This document shows, piece after piece, positions 33,490-42,214 of a stretch of 64,000 nucleotides of DNA. The notes under the pieces are model-generated. The model had not been told where the DNA came from. It was given only the letters and a program-made list of their open reading frames with translations, and made no database searches. The stretch is from Rhodoferax sp. Lineage in GTDB: Bacteria > Pseudomonadota > Gammaproteobacteria > Burkholderiales > Burkholderiaceae_C. The stretch lies in contig NZ_JAQURE010000007.1 in the NCBI RefSeq assembly GCF_028715765.1, forward strand, positions 46,214-110,213, written 5' to 3'. A program made the position numbers and the translations under genes. The number at the start of each line of letters is the position of its first letter. The first letter of the stretch is position 1.

Positions 33490-36471
33490 ATGAAAACTGC
33501 TGAAGTTTCGAAAACGCTGGTGATTGCTGAAAAGCCCTCTGTGGCGCAAGACATCGTGCGCGCCCTGACCCCGGTGTCAGGCAAGTTTGAAAAGCACGAC
33601 GAACATTTTGAAAACGACACCCATGTGGTGACCAGCGCGGTGGGGCACTTGGTGGAAATTCAGGCACCTGAAGCCTTTGATGTGAAACGTGGCAAATGGA
33701 GTTTTGCCCACCTGCCGGTGATTCCACCGCACTTTGATTTGAAACCGGTCGACAAAACCAAAACGCGGCTGAATGCCGTGGTGAAGCTCGCCAAACGCAA
33801 AGACGTGGGCCAACTCATCAACGCCTGCGATGCTGGGCGCGAGGGCGAGCTGATTTTTCGGCTGATCGAGCAATACGCCGGCGGCGCCAAGCCGCTGGGC
33901 AAACCGGTGAGCCGCCTGTGGCTGCAAAGCATGACCCCGCAAGCCATCCGCGACGGCTTCGATCACCTGCGCTCTAACGCCCAAATGCAGCCGCTGGCCG
34001 ATGCCGCGCGCTGCCGCTCTGAGGCCGATTGGCTGGTGGGCATCAACGGCACCCGCGCCATGACGGCGTTCAACTCGCGCGACGGCGGCTTCTTTCTGAC
34101 CACCGTGGGTCGGGTGCAAACCCCGACGCTGAGCGTGGTGGTGGAGCGCGAGGAGCAAATTCGCAAATTCATCAGCCGCGACTACTGGGAAATTCACGCC
34201 AACTTTGCCGCCCAAGCGGGCACCTACCCGGCCAAGTGGTTCAACCCAGCGCACAAAAAAGATGCGGATGATGCCGAGAAAAAGGCCGACCGGGTGTGGA
34301 GCGAAGCGCAGGCGCGCGCCATTTGCGATGCCGTGCAGGGCAGCACGGCCAGCGTGACCGAAGAAAGCAAACCCACCACGCAAGTCTCGCCCCTGCTGTT
34401 TGACCTGACCAGCCTGCAGCGCGAGGCCAATGGCAAATTTGGCTTCAGTGCCAAGGCCACGCTGTCGATTGCGCAAAGCTTGTATGAGCGCCACAAGGCC
34501 CTGACCTACCCGCGAACTGACTCGCGCGCACTGCCCGAAGACTATGTGCCAGTGGTCAAACAAACCTTTGAGATGCTGGCCGACAGCAGCTTCAAACACC
34601 TGGCACCGCACGCCCTGACCGCCCTCAACAACAACTACATCCGCCCCAGTAAACGGATTTTTGACAACGCCAAGGTGAGTGATCACTTTGCCATCATCCC
34701 CACACTGCAAGAGCCTGGAGCGCTCTCAGAAGCAGAGCAAAAAATTTACGATTTGGTGGTGCGCCGCTTCATGGCGGTGTTTTTCCCGGCAGCCGAATAC
34801 CAAGTCACTACCCGTATTTCTGTGGCCGCGGGTCACAGCTTCAAAACCGAAGGCAAGGTGTTGGTCAAACCCGGTTGGCTGGCCATTTACGGCAAAGAAG
34901 CCGCCCTGGAGGTGGAAGGCGGCAAAGACGGCGACAAGGGTCAAAACCTGGTGCCCGTGGCGGTCGGTGAGCGGGTCAAAACCGACAGTGTGGAACCTAA
35001 AGGCCTGAAAACCCGCCCCCCAGCACGCTACTCTGAAGCCACCTTGCTCGGCGCCATGGAGGGTGCCGGCAAAACCGTGGAAGACGACGAACTGCGCGAA
35101 GCCATGCAAGAAAAAGGCTTGGGCACGCCGGCCACCCGCTCCAGCATCATTGAAGGCTTGATCTCCGAGGCCTACATGTTGCGCGAAGGCCGCGAGCTGA
35201 TCCCCACCGCCAAAGCCTTCCAGCTGATGACGCTCCTGCGTGGCCTGGACGTGCAAGAGCTGACCAAAGCCGAACTCACTGGCGAATGGGAATTCAAGCT
35301 GGCACAGATGGAGCACGGCAAGCTCAGCCGCACGGCCTTCATGAGCGAGATTGCCGCCATGACCGAGCGCATGGTCAAAAAAGCCAAAGAGTACGACCGC
35401 GACACCATCCCCGGCGACTTCGCCACCCTGCAAACACCGTGCCCCAACTGCGGCGGCATCGTCAAGGAGAACTACCGCCGCTACGCCTGCACCGGCATGG
35501 ACGGCCAGAGCGACGGCTGCGGCTTCTCGTTTGGCAAAACACCCGCCGGGCGCACCTTTGAAGCCGCTGAAGTGGAGCAGTTTTTGCGCGACCGCAAAAT
35601 TGGCCCCTTGACCGGTTTCCGCTCCAAAGCGGGCTGGCCGTTTGTGGCCGAAATGGTCATCAAATTTGACGAGGAAAGCCAAAACTACAAGCTTGAGTTT
35701 GACTTTGGCGACGACAAAAAAGGCGAAGAAACCGGCGAGCTGGTTGACTTTTCAGCCCAGGAACCGCTGGGTGTCTGCCCTCAATGTGGCTCAAATGTGT
35801 TCGAGCACGGCAAAAACTACGTTTGCGAAAAATCCGTCCCGACCGAGGCTCAACCCACGCCCAGTTGCGACTTCAAAACCGGCCAGATCATTCTGCAGCA
35901 ACCCATTGAACGTGAGCAAATGACCAAGCTGCTGGCCACGGGCAAAACCGAGGTGCTCGACAAATTCGTCAGCATGCGCACCCGGCGCCCGTTCAAGGCC
36001 ATGCTGGCCTGGGATGCTGAGGCGGGCAAGGTGAACTTTGAATTTGCACCCAGCAAATTCCCGCCCCGCAAGACCGCCGCCACACCTCTGGTGAAAGCCG
36101 CAGTTGCTGCTAAAAAAGGAGCTGCTAGCGCAGGTAGAACAAGCGCCACAGGCACAAAAGGCTTAAAAAAACCAGCCATGAAAGCAGCCCAGTCAACCGC
36201 CGCAAAAACCCCCAAAGCGCCGCGCAAAACGCCTGCGGCAGGCACGCCTGGGTCTACCCCCAGCGCCGCCTTGGCAGCAGTCATAGGCACCGAACCGGTG
36301 GCACGCGCCCAGGTGATCAAAAAACTGTGGGATTACATCAAAGCCAACAACCTGCAAGACGCAGCCAACAAACGCAACATCAATGCCGACGACAAACTGT
36401 TGGCCGTGTTTGGCAAACCGCAGGTCAGCATGTTTGAAATCACCGGCATTGTGGGCAAGCACCTGGGCTGA
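33490..36471 (+). CDS. topB: DNA topoisomerase III with C-terminal SWIB domain
   Basis: 993 residues from ATG 33490. Type IA topoisomerase that decatenates and relaxes DNA. TOPRIM domain with VIAEKPSVAQDIV and NACDAGREGELIFRL; IsTRAM in HYLVGINGTRAM-like DWLVGINGTRAMTAFNSRDG; catalytic Tyr in LTYPRTDSRALP (about 339). Two zinc-ribbon-like regions follow (CPNCGGIV, about 650; CPQCGSNVFEHGKNYVC, about 765). A Lys/Ala/Pro linker, histone H1-like, leads to a SWIB/MDM2-type domain at about 935-993 (AQVIKKLWDYIKANNLQD, INADDKLLAVFGK). Usual TopB is about 650 residues. A dispersed repeat copy (36113-36172) encodes part of the linker in frame. Confidence 0.95.
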   Translation: MKTAEVSKTLVIAEKPSVAQDIVRALTPVSGKFEKHDEHFENDTHVVTSAVGHLVEIQAPEAFDVKRGKWSFAHLPVIPPHFDLKPVDKTKTRLNAVVKLAKRKDVGQLINACDAGREGELIFRLIEQYAGGAKPLGKPVSRLWLQSMTPQAIRDGFDHLRSNAQMQPLADAARCRSEADWLVGINGTRAMTAFNSRDGGFFLTTVGRVQTPTLSVVVEREEQIRKFISRDYWEIHANFAAQAGTYPAKWFNPAHKKDADDAEKKADRVWSEAQARAICDAVQGSTASVTEESKPTTQVSPLLFDLTSLQREANGKFGFSAKATLSIAQSLYERHKALTYPRTDSRALPEDYVPVVKQTFEMLADSSFKHLAPHALTALNNNYIRPSKRIFDNAKVSDHFAIIPTLQEPGALSEAEQKIYDLVVRRFMAVFFPAAEYQVTTRISVAAGHSFKTEGKVLVKPGWLAIYGKEAALEVEGGKDGDKGQNLVPVAVGERVKTDSVEPKGLKTRPPARYSEATLLGAMEGAGKTVEDDELREAMQEKGLGTPATRSSIIEGLISEAYMLREGRELIPTAKAFQLMTLLRGLDVQELTKAELTGEWEFKLAQMEHGKLSRTAFMSEIAAMTERMVKKAKEYDRDTIPGDFATLQTPCPNCGGIVKENYRRYACTGMDGQSDGCGFSFGKTPAGRTFEAAEVEQFLRDRKIGPLTGFRSKAGWPFVAEMVIKFDEESQNYKLEFDFGDDKKGEETGELVDFSAQEPLGVCPQCGSNVFEHGKNYVCEKSVPTEAQPTPSCDFKTGQIILQQPIEREQMTKLLATGKTEVLDKFVSMRTRRPFKAMLAWDAEAGKVNFEFAPSKFPPRKTAATPLVKAAVAAKKGAASAGRTSATGTKGLKKPAMKAAQSTAAKTPKAPRKTPAAGTPGSTPSAALAAVIGTEPVARAQVIKKLWDYIKANNLQDAANKRNINADDKLLAVFGKPQVSMFEITGIVGKHLG
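36113..36172 (+). repeat. Dispersed palindromic repeat, copy 8 (inside topB linker)
   Basis: AAAAAAGGAGCTGCTAGCGC then AGGTAGAACAAGCGCCACAG and GCACAAAAGGCTTAAAAAA. In frame; encodes KKGAASAGRTSATGTKGLKK of the flexible linker before the SWIB domain. Confidence 0.7.
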
Positions 36472-36503
36472 TGTTGATGGCTGGCGCAAGGCAAGTTGCG
36501 CCG

Positions 36504-37319
36504 CTATTCGTCGCTTGAACCCACCAGCCCACCCAGCAAGCTGCCGCCCAAAACGCCACCGCCGAGCAGCGAGCCCTGCTCGGCCGAGCGCCCGCCTGCC
36601 GCGGGTGCTGACAAGATGATGCGGTTGGCCAAGCGAGACAGCGGCAGCGACTGCAGCCAAATCTTGCCCGGCCCGCGCAGCGTGGCAAAAAACAAACCCT
36701 CGCCACCAAACAGCGCCGACTTGATCTTGCCCACGTACTGAATGTCAAAGTCCACACTGGGCTGGTAGGCCACCACGCAACCGGTGTCCACCCGCAGCAC
36801 CTCGCCAGCGGCCAGCGTGCGCGCCATCAGCGTGCCGCCCGCATGCACAAAGGCCAGGCCGTCGCCGTCGAGCTTTTGCATGATGAAGCCCTCACCCCCA
36901 AACAAACCCACGCCGAGCTTTTTTTGGAAGCCAATGCCCAGCGAAACCCCTTTGGCCGCACACAAAAACGAGTCTTTTTGGCACAGCAGCGTGCCGCCCA
37001 GCTCACTCAAATCCAACGCAATGATCTTGCCTGGGTAAGGGGCTGCAAAAGCCACGCGCTGTTTGCCAGACCCTTGGTTTTGGAACACGGTGGTGAACAG
37101 GCTCTCGCCCGTGACCAGGCGTTTGCCAGCCCCCATGAGCTTGCCAAAAAAGCCACCCTGCTGCGACCCGTCGCCAAACACCGTGTCCATTTGAATGCCG
37201 TCTTGCATGTACATCATGGCGCCAGCCTCGCCCACGGCGGCTTCGCCGGGGTCGAGCTCAACCTCCACATACTGCATGTCGTTGCCAAAAATCTCGTAAT
37301 CCACTTCATCCATGGCCAT
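36504..37319 (-). CDS. AIM24/TIGR00266 family protein
   Basis: 271 residues from ATG 37319. Beta-rich AIM24-type fold built from tandem strands: [75 protein letters not shown] (joined) and [14 protein letters not shown] Gly/Leu-rich C-terminal tail ([17 protein letters not shown]) may associate with membranes. The family is widespread, is related to the yeast mitochondrial AIM24 protein and has no proven bacterial function. Convergent with topB, with a 32-bp gap. Confidence 0.9.
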   Translation of the reverse strand: MAMDEVDYEIFGNDMQYVEVELDPGEAAVGEAGAMMYMQDGIQMDTVFGDGSQQGGFFGKLMGAGKRLVTGESLFTTVFQNQGSGKQRVAFAAPYPGKIIALDLSELGGTLLCQKDSFLCAAKGVSLGIGFQKKLGVGLFGGEGFIMQKLDGDGLAFVHAGGTLMARTLAAGEVLRVDTGCVVAYQPSVDFDIQYVGKIKSALFGGEGLFFATLRGPGKIWLQSLPLSRLANRIILSAPAAGGRSAEQGSLLGGGVLGGSLLGGLVGSSDE

Positions 37320-37438
37320 GGTTTGCTCCAATAAAAACCGCACCCCCAGCGGATGCGAGACACAGAAGATAGCAAACAAACTCGCAAAAATTCACCGACC
37401 TCAGCGAGCGGACAAAACGCCTGCCTGCCCTCTCTGCC

Positions 37439-38098
37439 CTAACTGCGCACCTCAGCCGCTATCTGGCGCAGCGCCTGGGCAAACACTGCCATCGGCTGCC
37501 CGCCTGAGATCAGGTGCTGGCGGTTGATGATGACCGCCGGCACCGAATGGATGCCCTGGCCGGTGTAAAACGCCTCTGCCTCGCGCACCTCAGCGGCAAA
37601 TTCGTCACTGGCCAAAATGCTTTGGGCACGCGCCACATCCAGCCCGGCTTGCGCCACGGCGGCCAGCAACACCTCGGGCGATTCCATCACTTGGCGCTGG
37701 CCGTGGCAGGCCACCAGCAGCGCTTTTTTCAGTGCCAGTTGCTGCGTCGCGGATTCCAGGCCCGCCCAATGCAGCAGCCGGTGGGCATCCAAGGTGTTGT
37801 AAATGCGACCGCGCCCGTCGGGGTTGAAGCCAAAGCCCACATCCGCGCCGCGCTGCGCGATGGTGGCGCGAATCTGCGCCTGCTGCTCAGGTGTGGAGCC
37901 ATACTTTTGCGTCAGGTGCTCGCCAATGTCCTGGCCACCTGCGGGCATGTCCGGGTTGAGTTCAAACGGCTGGACGTGAATGTCTGCCACCACCTCGTCT
38001 TGCACGTCGGTCAGCGCTTGTTCTAGCGCGGTCAGCCCAATGGCGCACCACGGGCAGGAGATGTCGGATACAAAGTCAATATGAAGAGGGGAAGCCAT
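37439..38098 (-). CDS. DsbA family oxidoreductase (FrnE-like)
   Basis: 219 residues from ATG 38098, no signal peptide, so cytoplasmic. Thioredoxin fold with an inserted helical domain: FVSDISCPWCAIGLTALEQA carries a CPWC active site; YNTLDAHRLLHWAG and GIHSVPAVIINRQHLISGGQ P (cis-Pro) complete the FrnE/DsbA-like pattern. Such proteins act as disulfide oxidoreductases or isomerases in the cytoplasm, some linked to oxidative or metal stress. Divergent from the VOC gene with 203 bp between them. Confidence 0.92.
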   Translation of the reverse strand: MASPLHIDFVSDISCPWCAIGLTALEQALTDVQDEVVADIHVQPFELNPDMPAGGQDIGEHLTQKYGSTPEQQAQIRATIAQRGADVGFGFNPDGRGRIYNTLDAHRLLHWAGLESATQQLALKKALLVACHGQRQVMESPEVLLAAVAQAGLDVARAQSILASDEFAAEVREAEAFYTGQGIHSVPAVIINRQHLISGGQPMAVFAQALRQIAAEVRS

Positions 38099-38301
38099 GG
38101 CAAATCCGTCGGTAATGGGACAAGCCGCCATTGTCTGGGTTGGCTGAAACACTTGCTGGGGCCAGTGAATGGCACACAGTGTCAGACGGCTCCATGGTGC
38201 GATTCGGACCGTGGTGTTTGCACCGCCACCCTGCTGACACCACGCTGTCAGTAGCCCCGCCGCATCATCAGGGCTTCTTCAACTCACAGGAAAAAATCCT
38301 C

Positions 38302-38679
38302 ATGAAAAACGCCATCAACTGGTTTGAAATCAGCACCACCGATCTGGACAAAGCCCAGGCCTTTTACGAAGCCGTGTTGGGCAAACCCCTGCGCCGCGAG
38401 GCCATGGGGCCGTCCAGCTTGGCGGTGTTCCCCTACGACCCGGCCAGCAACGGGGTGGGTGGTGCGCTGCTGTGTGACCCCAGCGCCCCCAGGCCGGGCA
38501 GCGGTGGCACGCTGGTGTACCTGGATGCCTCGCCTTCGCTGGACGCGGCGCTGGCACGGGTCACCCCGGCGGGCGGCCAGGTGGCCTTGCCACGCCAGGC
38601 TTTGCCACCGGGCATGGGTTTCTTTGCCCACTTCATTGACCCGGACGGCAACCGCGTCGGCTTGCACGCGCTGGCTTGA
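38302..38679 (+). CDS. VOC family (glyoxalase/bleomycin-resistance fold) protein
   Basis: 125 residues from ATG 38302. Pattern of the vicinal-oxygen-chelate fold: INWFEISTTDLDKAQAFYEA VLGK (joined), GGTLVYLDASPSLDAALARV and GFFAHFIDPDGNRVGLHA with the metal-ligand Glu/His region partly degenerate. Length and pattern fit the COG3324-type single-domain lyase-like group. Substrate unknown. Followed by the EVE gene after three bases, so cotranscribed. Confidence 0.9.
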   Translation: MKNAINWFEISTTDLDKAQAFYEAVLGKPLRREAMGPSSLAVFPYDPASNGVGGALLCDPSAPRPGSGGTLVYLDASPSLDAALARVTPAGGQVALPRQALPPGMGFFAHFIDPDGNRVGLHALA

Positions 38680-38682
38680 GGC

Positions 38683-39150
38683 ATGGTCACGCGCAACAAC
38701 TGGATTGCGGTCGCCTGTGCCGACCATGCCCGCCGGGGATGTGCCCAGCCAGCGCACGGTTTCATGCAGGTCTGCCACGGCAAACGTGCGCCTTTGATGC
38801 GGGTGCTGCCGGGCGACCTCGTCACCTACTACGCACCCACCCTCACAATGGGTGGCAAAGACAAACACCAGTGCTTTGTGTCGATGGGCATCGTGCAGCC
38901 GGGCCTGCCCTATGCCTTTGACATGGGGGGCCGGTTTGTACCGCATCGCCGTGATGTCGTGTATGTGCCGGCGCAGGAGACACCCATCGCGCCGCTGTTG
39001 GATCGGTTGGCGTTTGTTGAAAATCGCCGCCGTTGGGGCTACCACTTCAGATTTGGCTTGTTCAAGGTGAACGACCACGACATGGCGTTGATTGCGCAGG
39101 CCATGCAGGCTGACGCGGTGACCCTGGGGTTGGCGGCAGCAACGCTGTGA
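38683..39150 (+). CDS. EVE domain protein
   Basis: 155 residues, one EVE (PUA-like) domain: NNWIAVACADHARRGC, QVCHGKRAPLMRVLPGDLVT YYAP (joined), FVSMGIVQPGLPY and GYHFRFGLFKVNDHDMALIA. EVE domains bind modified bases in nucleic acid and occur both in housekeeping proteins and in restriction systems for modified DNA. Here it is a stand-alone protein in an operon with a VOC protein; a small-genes context typical of Burkholderiales rather than a defence locus. Confidence 0.88.
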   Translation: MVTRNNWIAVACADHARRGCAQPAHGFMQVCHGKRAPLMRVLPGDLVTYYAPTLTMGGKDKHQCFVSMGIVQPGLPYAFDMGGRFVPHRRDVVYVPAQETPIAPLLDRLAFVENRRRWGYHFRFGLFKVNDHDMALIAQAMQADAVTLGLAAATL

Positions 39151-39157
39151 CAACTAC

Positions 39158-39208
39158 ATTTTGATAGCTACTTGCGCAAGTATTATGTGGGCTAGCAGCC
39201 TCAAACAT
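39158..39208 (+). repeat. Dispersed palindromic repeat, copy 9
   Basis: TTTTGATAGCTACTTGCGCA then AGTATTATGTGGGCTAGCAG and CCTCAAACAT. It lies between the EVE gene and the WYL-regulator gene, ten bases before the latter's ATG. Confidence 0.8.
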
Positions 39209-39217
39209 CACTAACCC

Positions 39218-39940
39218 ATGCGCCGCGCCGACCGCCTGTTTCAAATTGTCCAGCTCATCCGTGGGCGGCGTTTGACCACGGCGGCCTTTCTGGCGCAGCG
39301 GCTGGAGGTGTCTGAGCGCACCGTCTACCGCGACGTGGCTGACCTGCAGCACCAGGGCGTGCCGATTGAGGGCGAGGCTGGTGTCGGTTACCGGCTGGGC
39401 GCGGGCTTTGACTTGCCGCCGCTGATGTTCACCCACGACGAAGCGCGGGCACTGGTGGCCTCGGTGCGCATGGCGCAGGTGTGGCAAGACCCGGCGCTGG
39501 CACGCGCCTCGCAGGCGGGCTTATGCAAAATCTTGTCGGTGTTGCCCGCCACAGCCAGAGCCGCAGCGCAAAGCATGGCGGTTTACGCGCCACCCTTTGG
39601 GTTGGAGCCTGCGGTGCAGGCCACTCTGCAAACCCTGCGCGAGGCAGTGCAGACGCACCACAAGCTGCGGCTGCAGTACAGCGACGCCCAGGGTCAGCCC
39701 AGTGAACGCACCGTGCGCCCGCTGGGCTGCTTTTACTGGGGCAAGGTCTGGACGCTGGTGGCTTGGTGCGAGACGCGCCAGGCGTTCAGAAGTTTTCGGA
39801 TGGACCGCATGGCGCAGGTGCAGTTGGTGGACGGCGCGGGCGGTGTCTTTCGTGATGAGCCCGGCAAAACGCTGGCTGACTTTTTGAGAAACGTCTTGCC
39901 AGCAGACTGTCAGACACCATTGACGCTCTATTTTGAATAG
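39218..39940 (+). CDS. YafY-type HTH/WYL-domain transcriptional regulator
   Basis: 240 residues. N-terminal HTH_11 winged helix (about 1-60): MRRADRLFQIVQLIRGRRLT, AQRLEVSERTVYRDVADLQ, GVGYRLGAGFDLPPL. C-terminal WYL domain (about 135-235) with RTVRPLGCFYWGKVWTLVAW and FRSFRMDRMAQVQLVD. WYL domains sense nucleic acid or small ligands; this subfamily is broadly distributed and often autoregulatory. Its stop codon lies inside a dispersed repeat copy (GAATAGCTG). Targets unknown. Confidence 0.9.
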   Translation: MRRADRLFQIVQLIRGRRLTTAAFLAQRLEVSERTVYRDVADLQHQGVPIEGEAGVGYRLGAGFDLPPLMFTHDEARALVASVRMAQVWQDPALARASQAGLCKILSVLPATARAAAQSMAVYAPPFGLEPAVQATLQTLREAVQTHHKLRLQYSDAQGQPSERTVRPLGCFYWGKVWTLVAWCETRQAFRSFRMDRMAQVQLVDGAGGVFRDEPGKTLADFLRNVLPADCQTPLTLYFE

Positions 39941-40022
39941 CTGCTTGCGCTTATTCAATAAGGGCTACAGACCAATTTGGCTTATAAGCCCAGCGTCTGC
40001 AAAAGCTGCTCCACCTGCGCCT
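39932..40022 (+). repeat. Dispersed palindromic repeat, copy 10, left flank of the accessory island
   Basis: GAATAGCTGCTTGCGCTTAT then TCAATAAGGGCTACAGACCA and ATTTGGCTTATAA, the best palindromic core in the window. The similarity to the copy at 51391-51483 continues past the repeat for about 38 bases (CCCAGCGTCTGC..CTGCTCCA), roughly 80 percent identical by eye. Confidence 0.8.
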
Positions 40023-40588
40023 TGTTCAGTCGCTGTCTGGCAGTTCAAAAGCAAGTCAACTTGCCGCCCATCCTCGCGCCAGCGTTGCAGCAGTGAGGCC
40101 AGTGAACCACCGGAACTGACATGTGCCACCACAATCTTTTGGGCCAGTTGCGCCGCCAGCGCATTGCGCGCATCAGCCAGTTGACGAGTTAGCCGGTTCG
40201 CAGTTGTCACATGACTCACCACAGCCAGATTCCCTTGCGCCAACGGCTCAGTCCACTCAGGCGGCAGTCTGGCACCTTGCAGCGGCCTGGCCAACACCAC
40301 CACCGCCGGGCTGCGCGCGGCAATTAAAACTTTTAATACCGACTGCTCCAGTGGCGAGTGGAACCCGCTGATAACCGCCTGTCTGGCACGGGCTTGCTGC
40401 AAAGCCCAGTCCATCGCTGCGCGGATGGCACTGCCAGGACATTGGCGAGACGCAAAAAACGCTGTCAACTCGCCGGTCAAAAGCCCTCGGCTCCCACAGC
40501 CAGAAAGCTCACCTTCAGACCCATGCACCCAGACATCCAATGTCAAGGGTTTACCCTTTGTTAAGTCAGCTCCAGATAATGATGACAT
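39965..40588 (-). CDS. DprA/Smf-like Rossmann-fold protein
   Basis: 207 residues. Resembles the DprA-like paralogue family: FFASRQCPGSAIRAAMDWAL, AVISGFHSPLEQSVLKVLIA, PAVVVLARPLQGARLPPEW and QKIVVAHVSSGGSLASLLQR W. It lacks the full DprA length and C-terminal winged helix. DprA proper loads RecA on incoming ssDNA; this branch is uncharacterised and often occurs near helicase or RecG-like genes. The last residues (GGAAFADAGLISQIGL) are odd: the +1 frame reads NKAQVEQLLQTLGL and then stops, closely resembling the UbiD C-terminus, so a frameshift or fusion near position 40020 is possible. Confidence 0.75.
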   Translation of the reverse strand: MSSLSGADLTKGKPLTLDVWVHGSEGELSGCGSRGLLTGELTAFFASRQCPGSAIRAAMDWALQQARARQAVISGFHSPLEQSVLKVLIAARSPAVVVLARPLQGARLPPEWTEPLAQGNLAVVSHVTTANRLTRQLADARNALAAQLAQKIVVAHVSSGGSLASLLQRWREDGRQVDLLLNCQTATEQGAGGAAFADAGLISQIGL

Positions 40589-40603
40589 CAGAAAGTTATT
40601 GAT

Positions 40604-41370
40604 TTATATAGGTTTTAAGTCGTCTTCAATTTCATTATCCAAGCCAAAAGATAATGAACGTGTCAGATCCAACAGGCCAGCCAACTCTGGTTTGGTGTAA
40701 CTGGCTTGCTGGCGTGACGGCGCTGGCAAGGCAACCAGCACACCTTGCGCAACCCATTGACGCAACTGCTTGGAAGCTGCCAGTGTGTCCAGGTTCGAAA
40801 TCTCGCGCAGTTTCCCGTTGGCAATGGAGCCATTGCGGTCAATCCAGTCACTCACCTGCGTCCACAGAGGTGGCCGCTCTTCATTGAGCAAAGTCACCAG
40901 CAACGTGGGCACAGCGCCGTCCAGTTGCTCCCGATACAGCGGCTCGTACAAATTAGCCTGCGCCATCTGCGCAAACATCATCGGCACGCCCTCGCCCGCG
41001 TCCACATTGGGGGGCGCTGGGAACTCGCGCAAATTTCTTGCCAGCAGGCTGTTGCGTGGCACTGACCCGGCCATGTCAATGGTGGCGGGTGTCAAATTGC
41101 CGGGCAGCCGCCCAGGGCTTTCAACTTCTACACGGTCATCAAAAATGCGAATATGAATATCCCGGTTCAACCGGTAGTCACGGTGTACCACGGCATTGGT
41201 AATGGCTTCTTTGATCACCCGCTCCGGGAACTGGTAGCGCGTCTTGAAGCCCGAGCCCACCATCGTCAGCCCTACCGCCAACCGATCCAGCACATAGGCC
41301 TAAAGTCGAGCGTGCGACTTTCGTACACGGCCAAAAGTGCGGTGATGCGGTCGGCGGAAAGGTCGACCAT
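40604..41370 (-). pseudogene. AlbA_2/HATPase_c_4 protein (RecG-like, COG2865), broken
   Basis: The N-terminal piece MVDLSADRITALLAVYESRT LDF (starting at 41370) is the beginning of an AlbA_2-type protein. After about 24 codons it jumps, out of frame, to LDRLAVGLTMVGSGFKTRYQ, FPERVIKEAITNAVVHRDY and IRIFDDRVEVESPGRLPGNL T, the HATPase_c_4 domain, which continues to 40604. Most of the AlbA_2 domain is therefore deleted. An intact protein of this group is about 400-480 residues. Downstream of the defence operon and upstream of the DprA-like gene. Confidence 0.85.
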
Positions 41371-41434
41371 GAGTGGGCACCCGTTGGTAGCGTGACATGC
41401 CGGTCTTGATTTGGTTTGCTGTGGCTTTTATTGC

Positions 41435-41490
41435 TATATTTAGAGTAGCTGTTTACGCATGTTTTATCTGGGCTAGAGAGTGTTTTTATG
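41435..41490 (+). repeat. Dispersed palindromic repeat, copy 11
   Basis: TTAGAGTAGCTGTTTACGCA then TGTTTTATCTGGGCTAGAGA and GTGTTTTTATGCAT. Lies in the 223-bp gap between the AlbA_2 remnant and the DUF4276-like gene; the gap shows nothing else recognisable. Confidence 0.75.
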
Positions 41491-41593
41491 CATAACATTT
41501 GAGCGGCATAGTTGGAGGACTACGTTTGTAATGAGGTTTGGAAAAAATCGATCATCGTCAATCCAGATACCTGCTCAGCAGCAGAGATGCCAC

Positions 41594-42214
41594 TTAACAA
41601 ACCTTTATTAATGAATGCCCAAATTTCTTGAATGAACCCAATTTTCCAAGCTGCCCAAAGTTGGCTGGGATTTGCTCGGCAATTCGAATGGCTGCCAGTT
41701 TGGGCTGGTAAGCGCCCTGCATCGGCTGTGGGCCAAACGGAACGTTGTGCTGCTCGAAGAGTTGTTCGAGCCGCTTTTTGGGATTGGCTACCGTGTCGGC
41801 GTTCTTGGTATGCGCAATTGCCACTGGGTGCGCGGGCCGCGACAGCACGGCGGAGAGCGCCGTGCCATCTGCCAGCAGCCATGCCTCCAACTCTTTGTGA
41901 ATGGCGATCAAAAACAGGCAAGGGTGCGTAGCAACCCCTGCATTCACCAGCGACGGCAGCAGGTCTAGCCGGTCTTGCGCTTCTCCATCGGGCTTTTCCC
42001 AGCGCGGCAATATGTCCCAAATGATCAGCACCTTGTTGTAACCAGTGGTAAACAATGTTTTGGCGACCTCGCCCGCCTTGGAAAACAACTCTGGTTTAGT
42101 GCCTTGGGGAAATGTCTTGACTGCTGCACCGGGCGCAATGCGTTTGGCAAAGTGTTCAAACACTTGCGCGTCCTCTCCGGCTAAACGGCCTTCGCACACA
42201 ATGGCTACCTTCAT
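41594..42214 (-). CDS. DUF4276-like TOPRIM-fold protein, partner of the AAA ATPase
   Basis: 206 residues from ATG 42214, overlapping the ATPase stop by four bases. Pattern resembles TOPRIM-like DUF4276 effectors: KVAIVCEGRLAGEDAQVFEH with the first Glu, NKVLIIWDILPRW with an Asp, and AIHKELEAWLLADGTAL with conserved Glu and Asp. Proteins of this group pair with AAA15/OLD-like ATPases in phage-defence and abortive-infection modules and are thought to cut nucleic acid. The C-terminus is Lys-rich. Family identity is inferred from motif pattern, not confirmed. Confidence 0.72.
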   Translation of the reverse strand: MKVAIVCEGRLAGEDAQVFEHFAKRIAPGAAVKTFPQGTKPELFSKAGEVAKTLFTTGYNKVLIIWDILPRWEKPDGEAQDRLDLLPSLVNAGVATHPCLFLIAIHKELEAWLLADGTALSAVLSRPAHPVAIAHTKNADTVANPKKRLEQLFEQHNVPFGPQPMQGAYQPKLAAIRIAEQIPANFGQLGKLGSFKKFGHSLIKVC

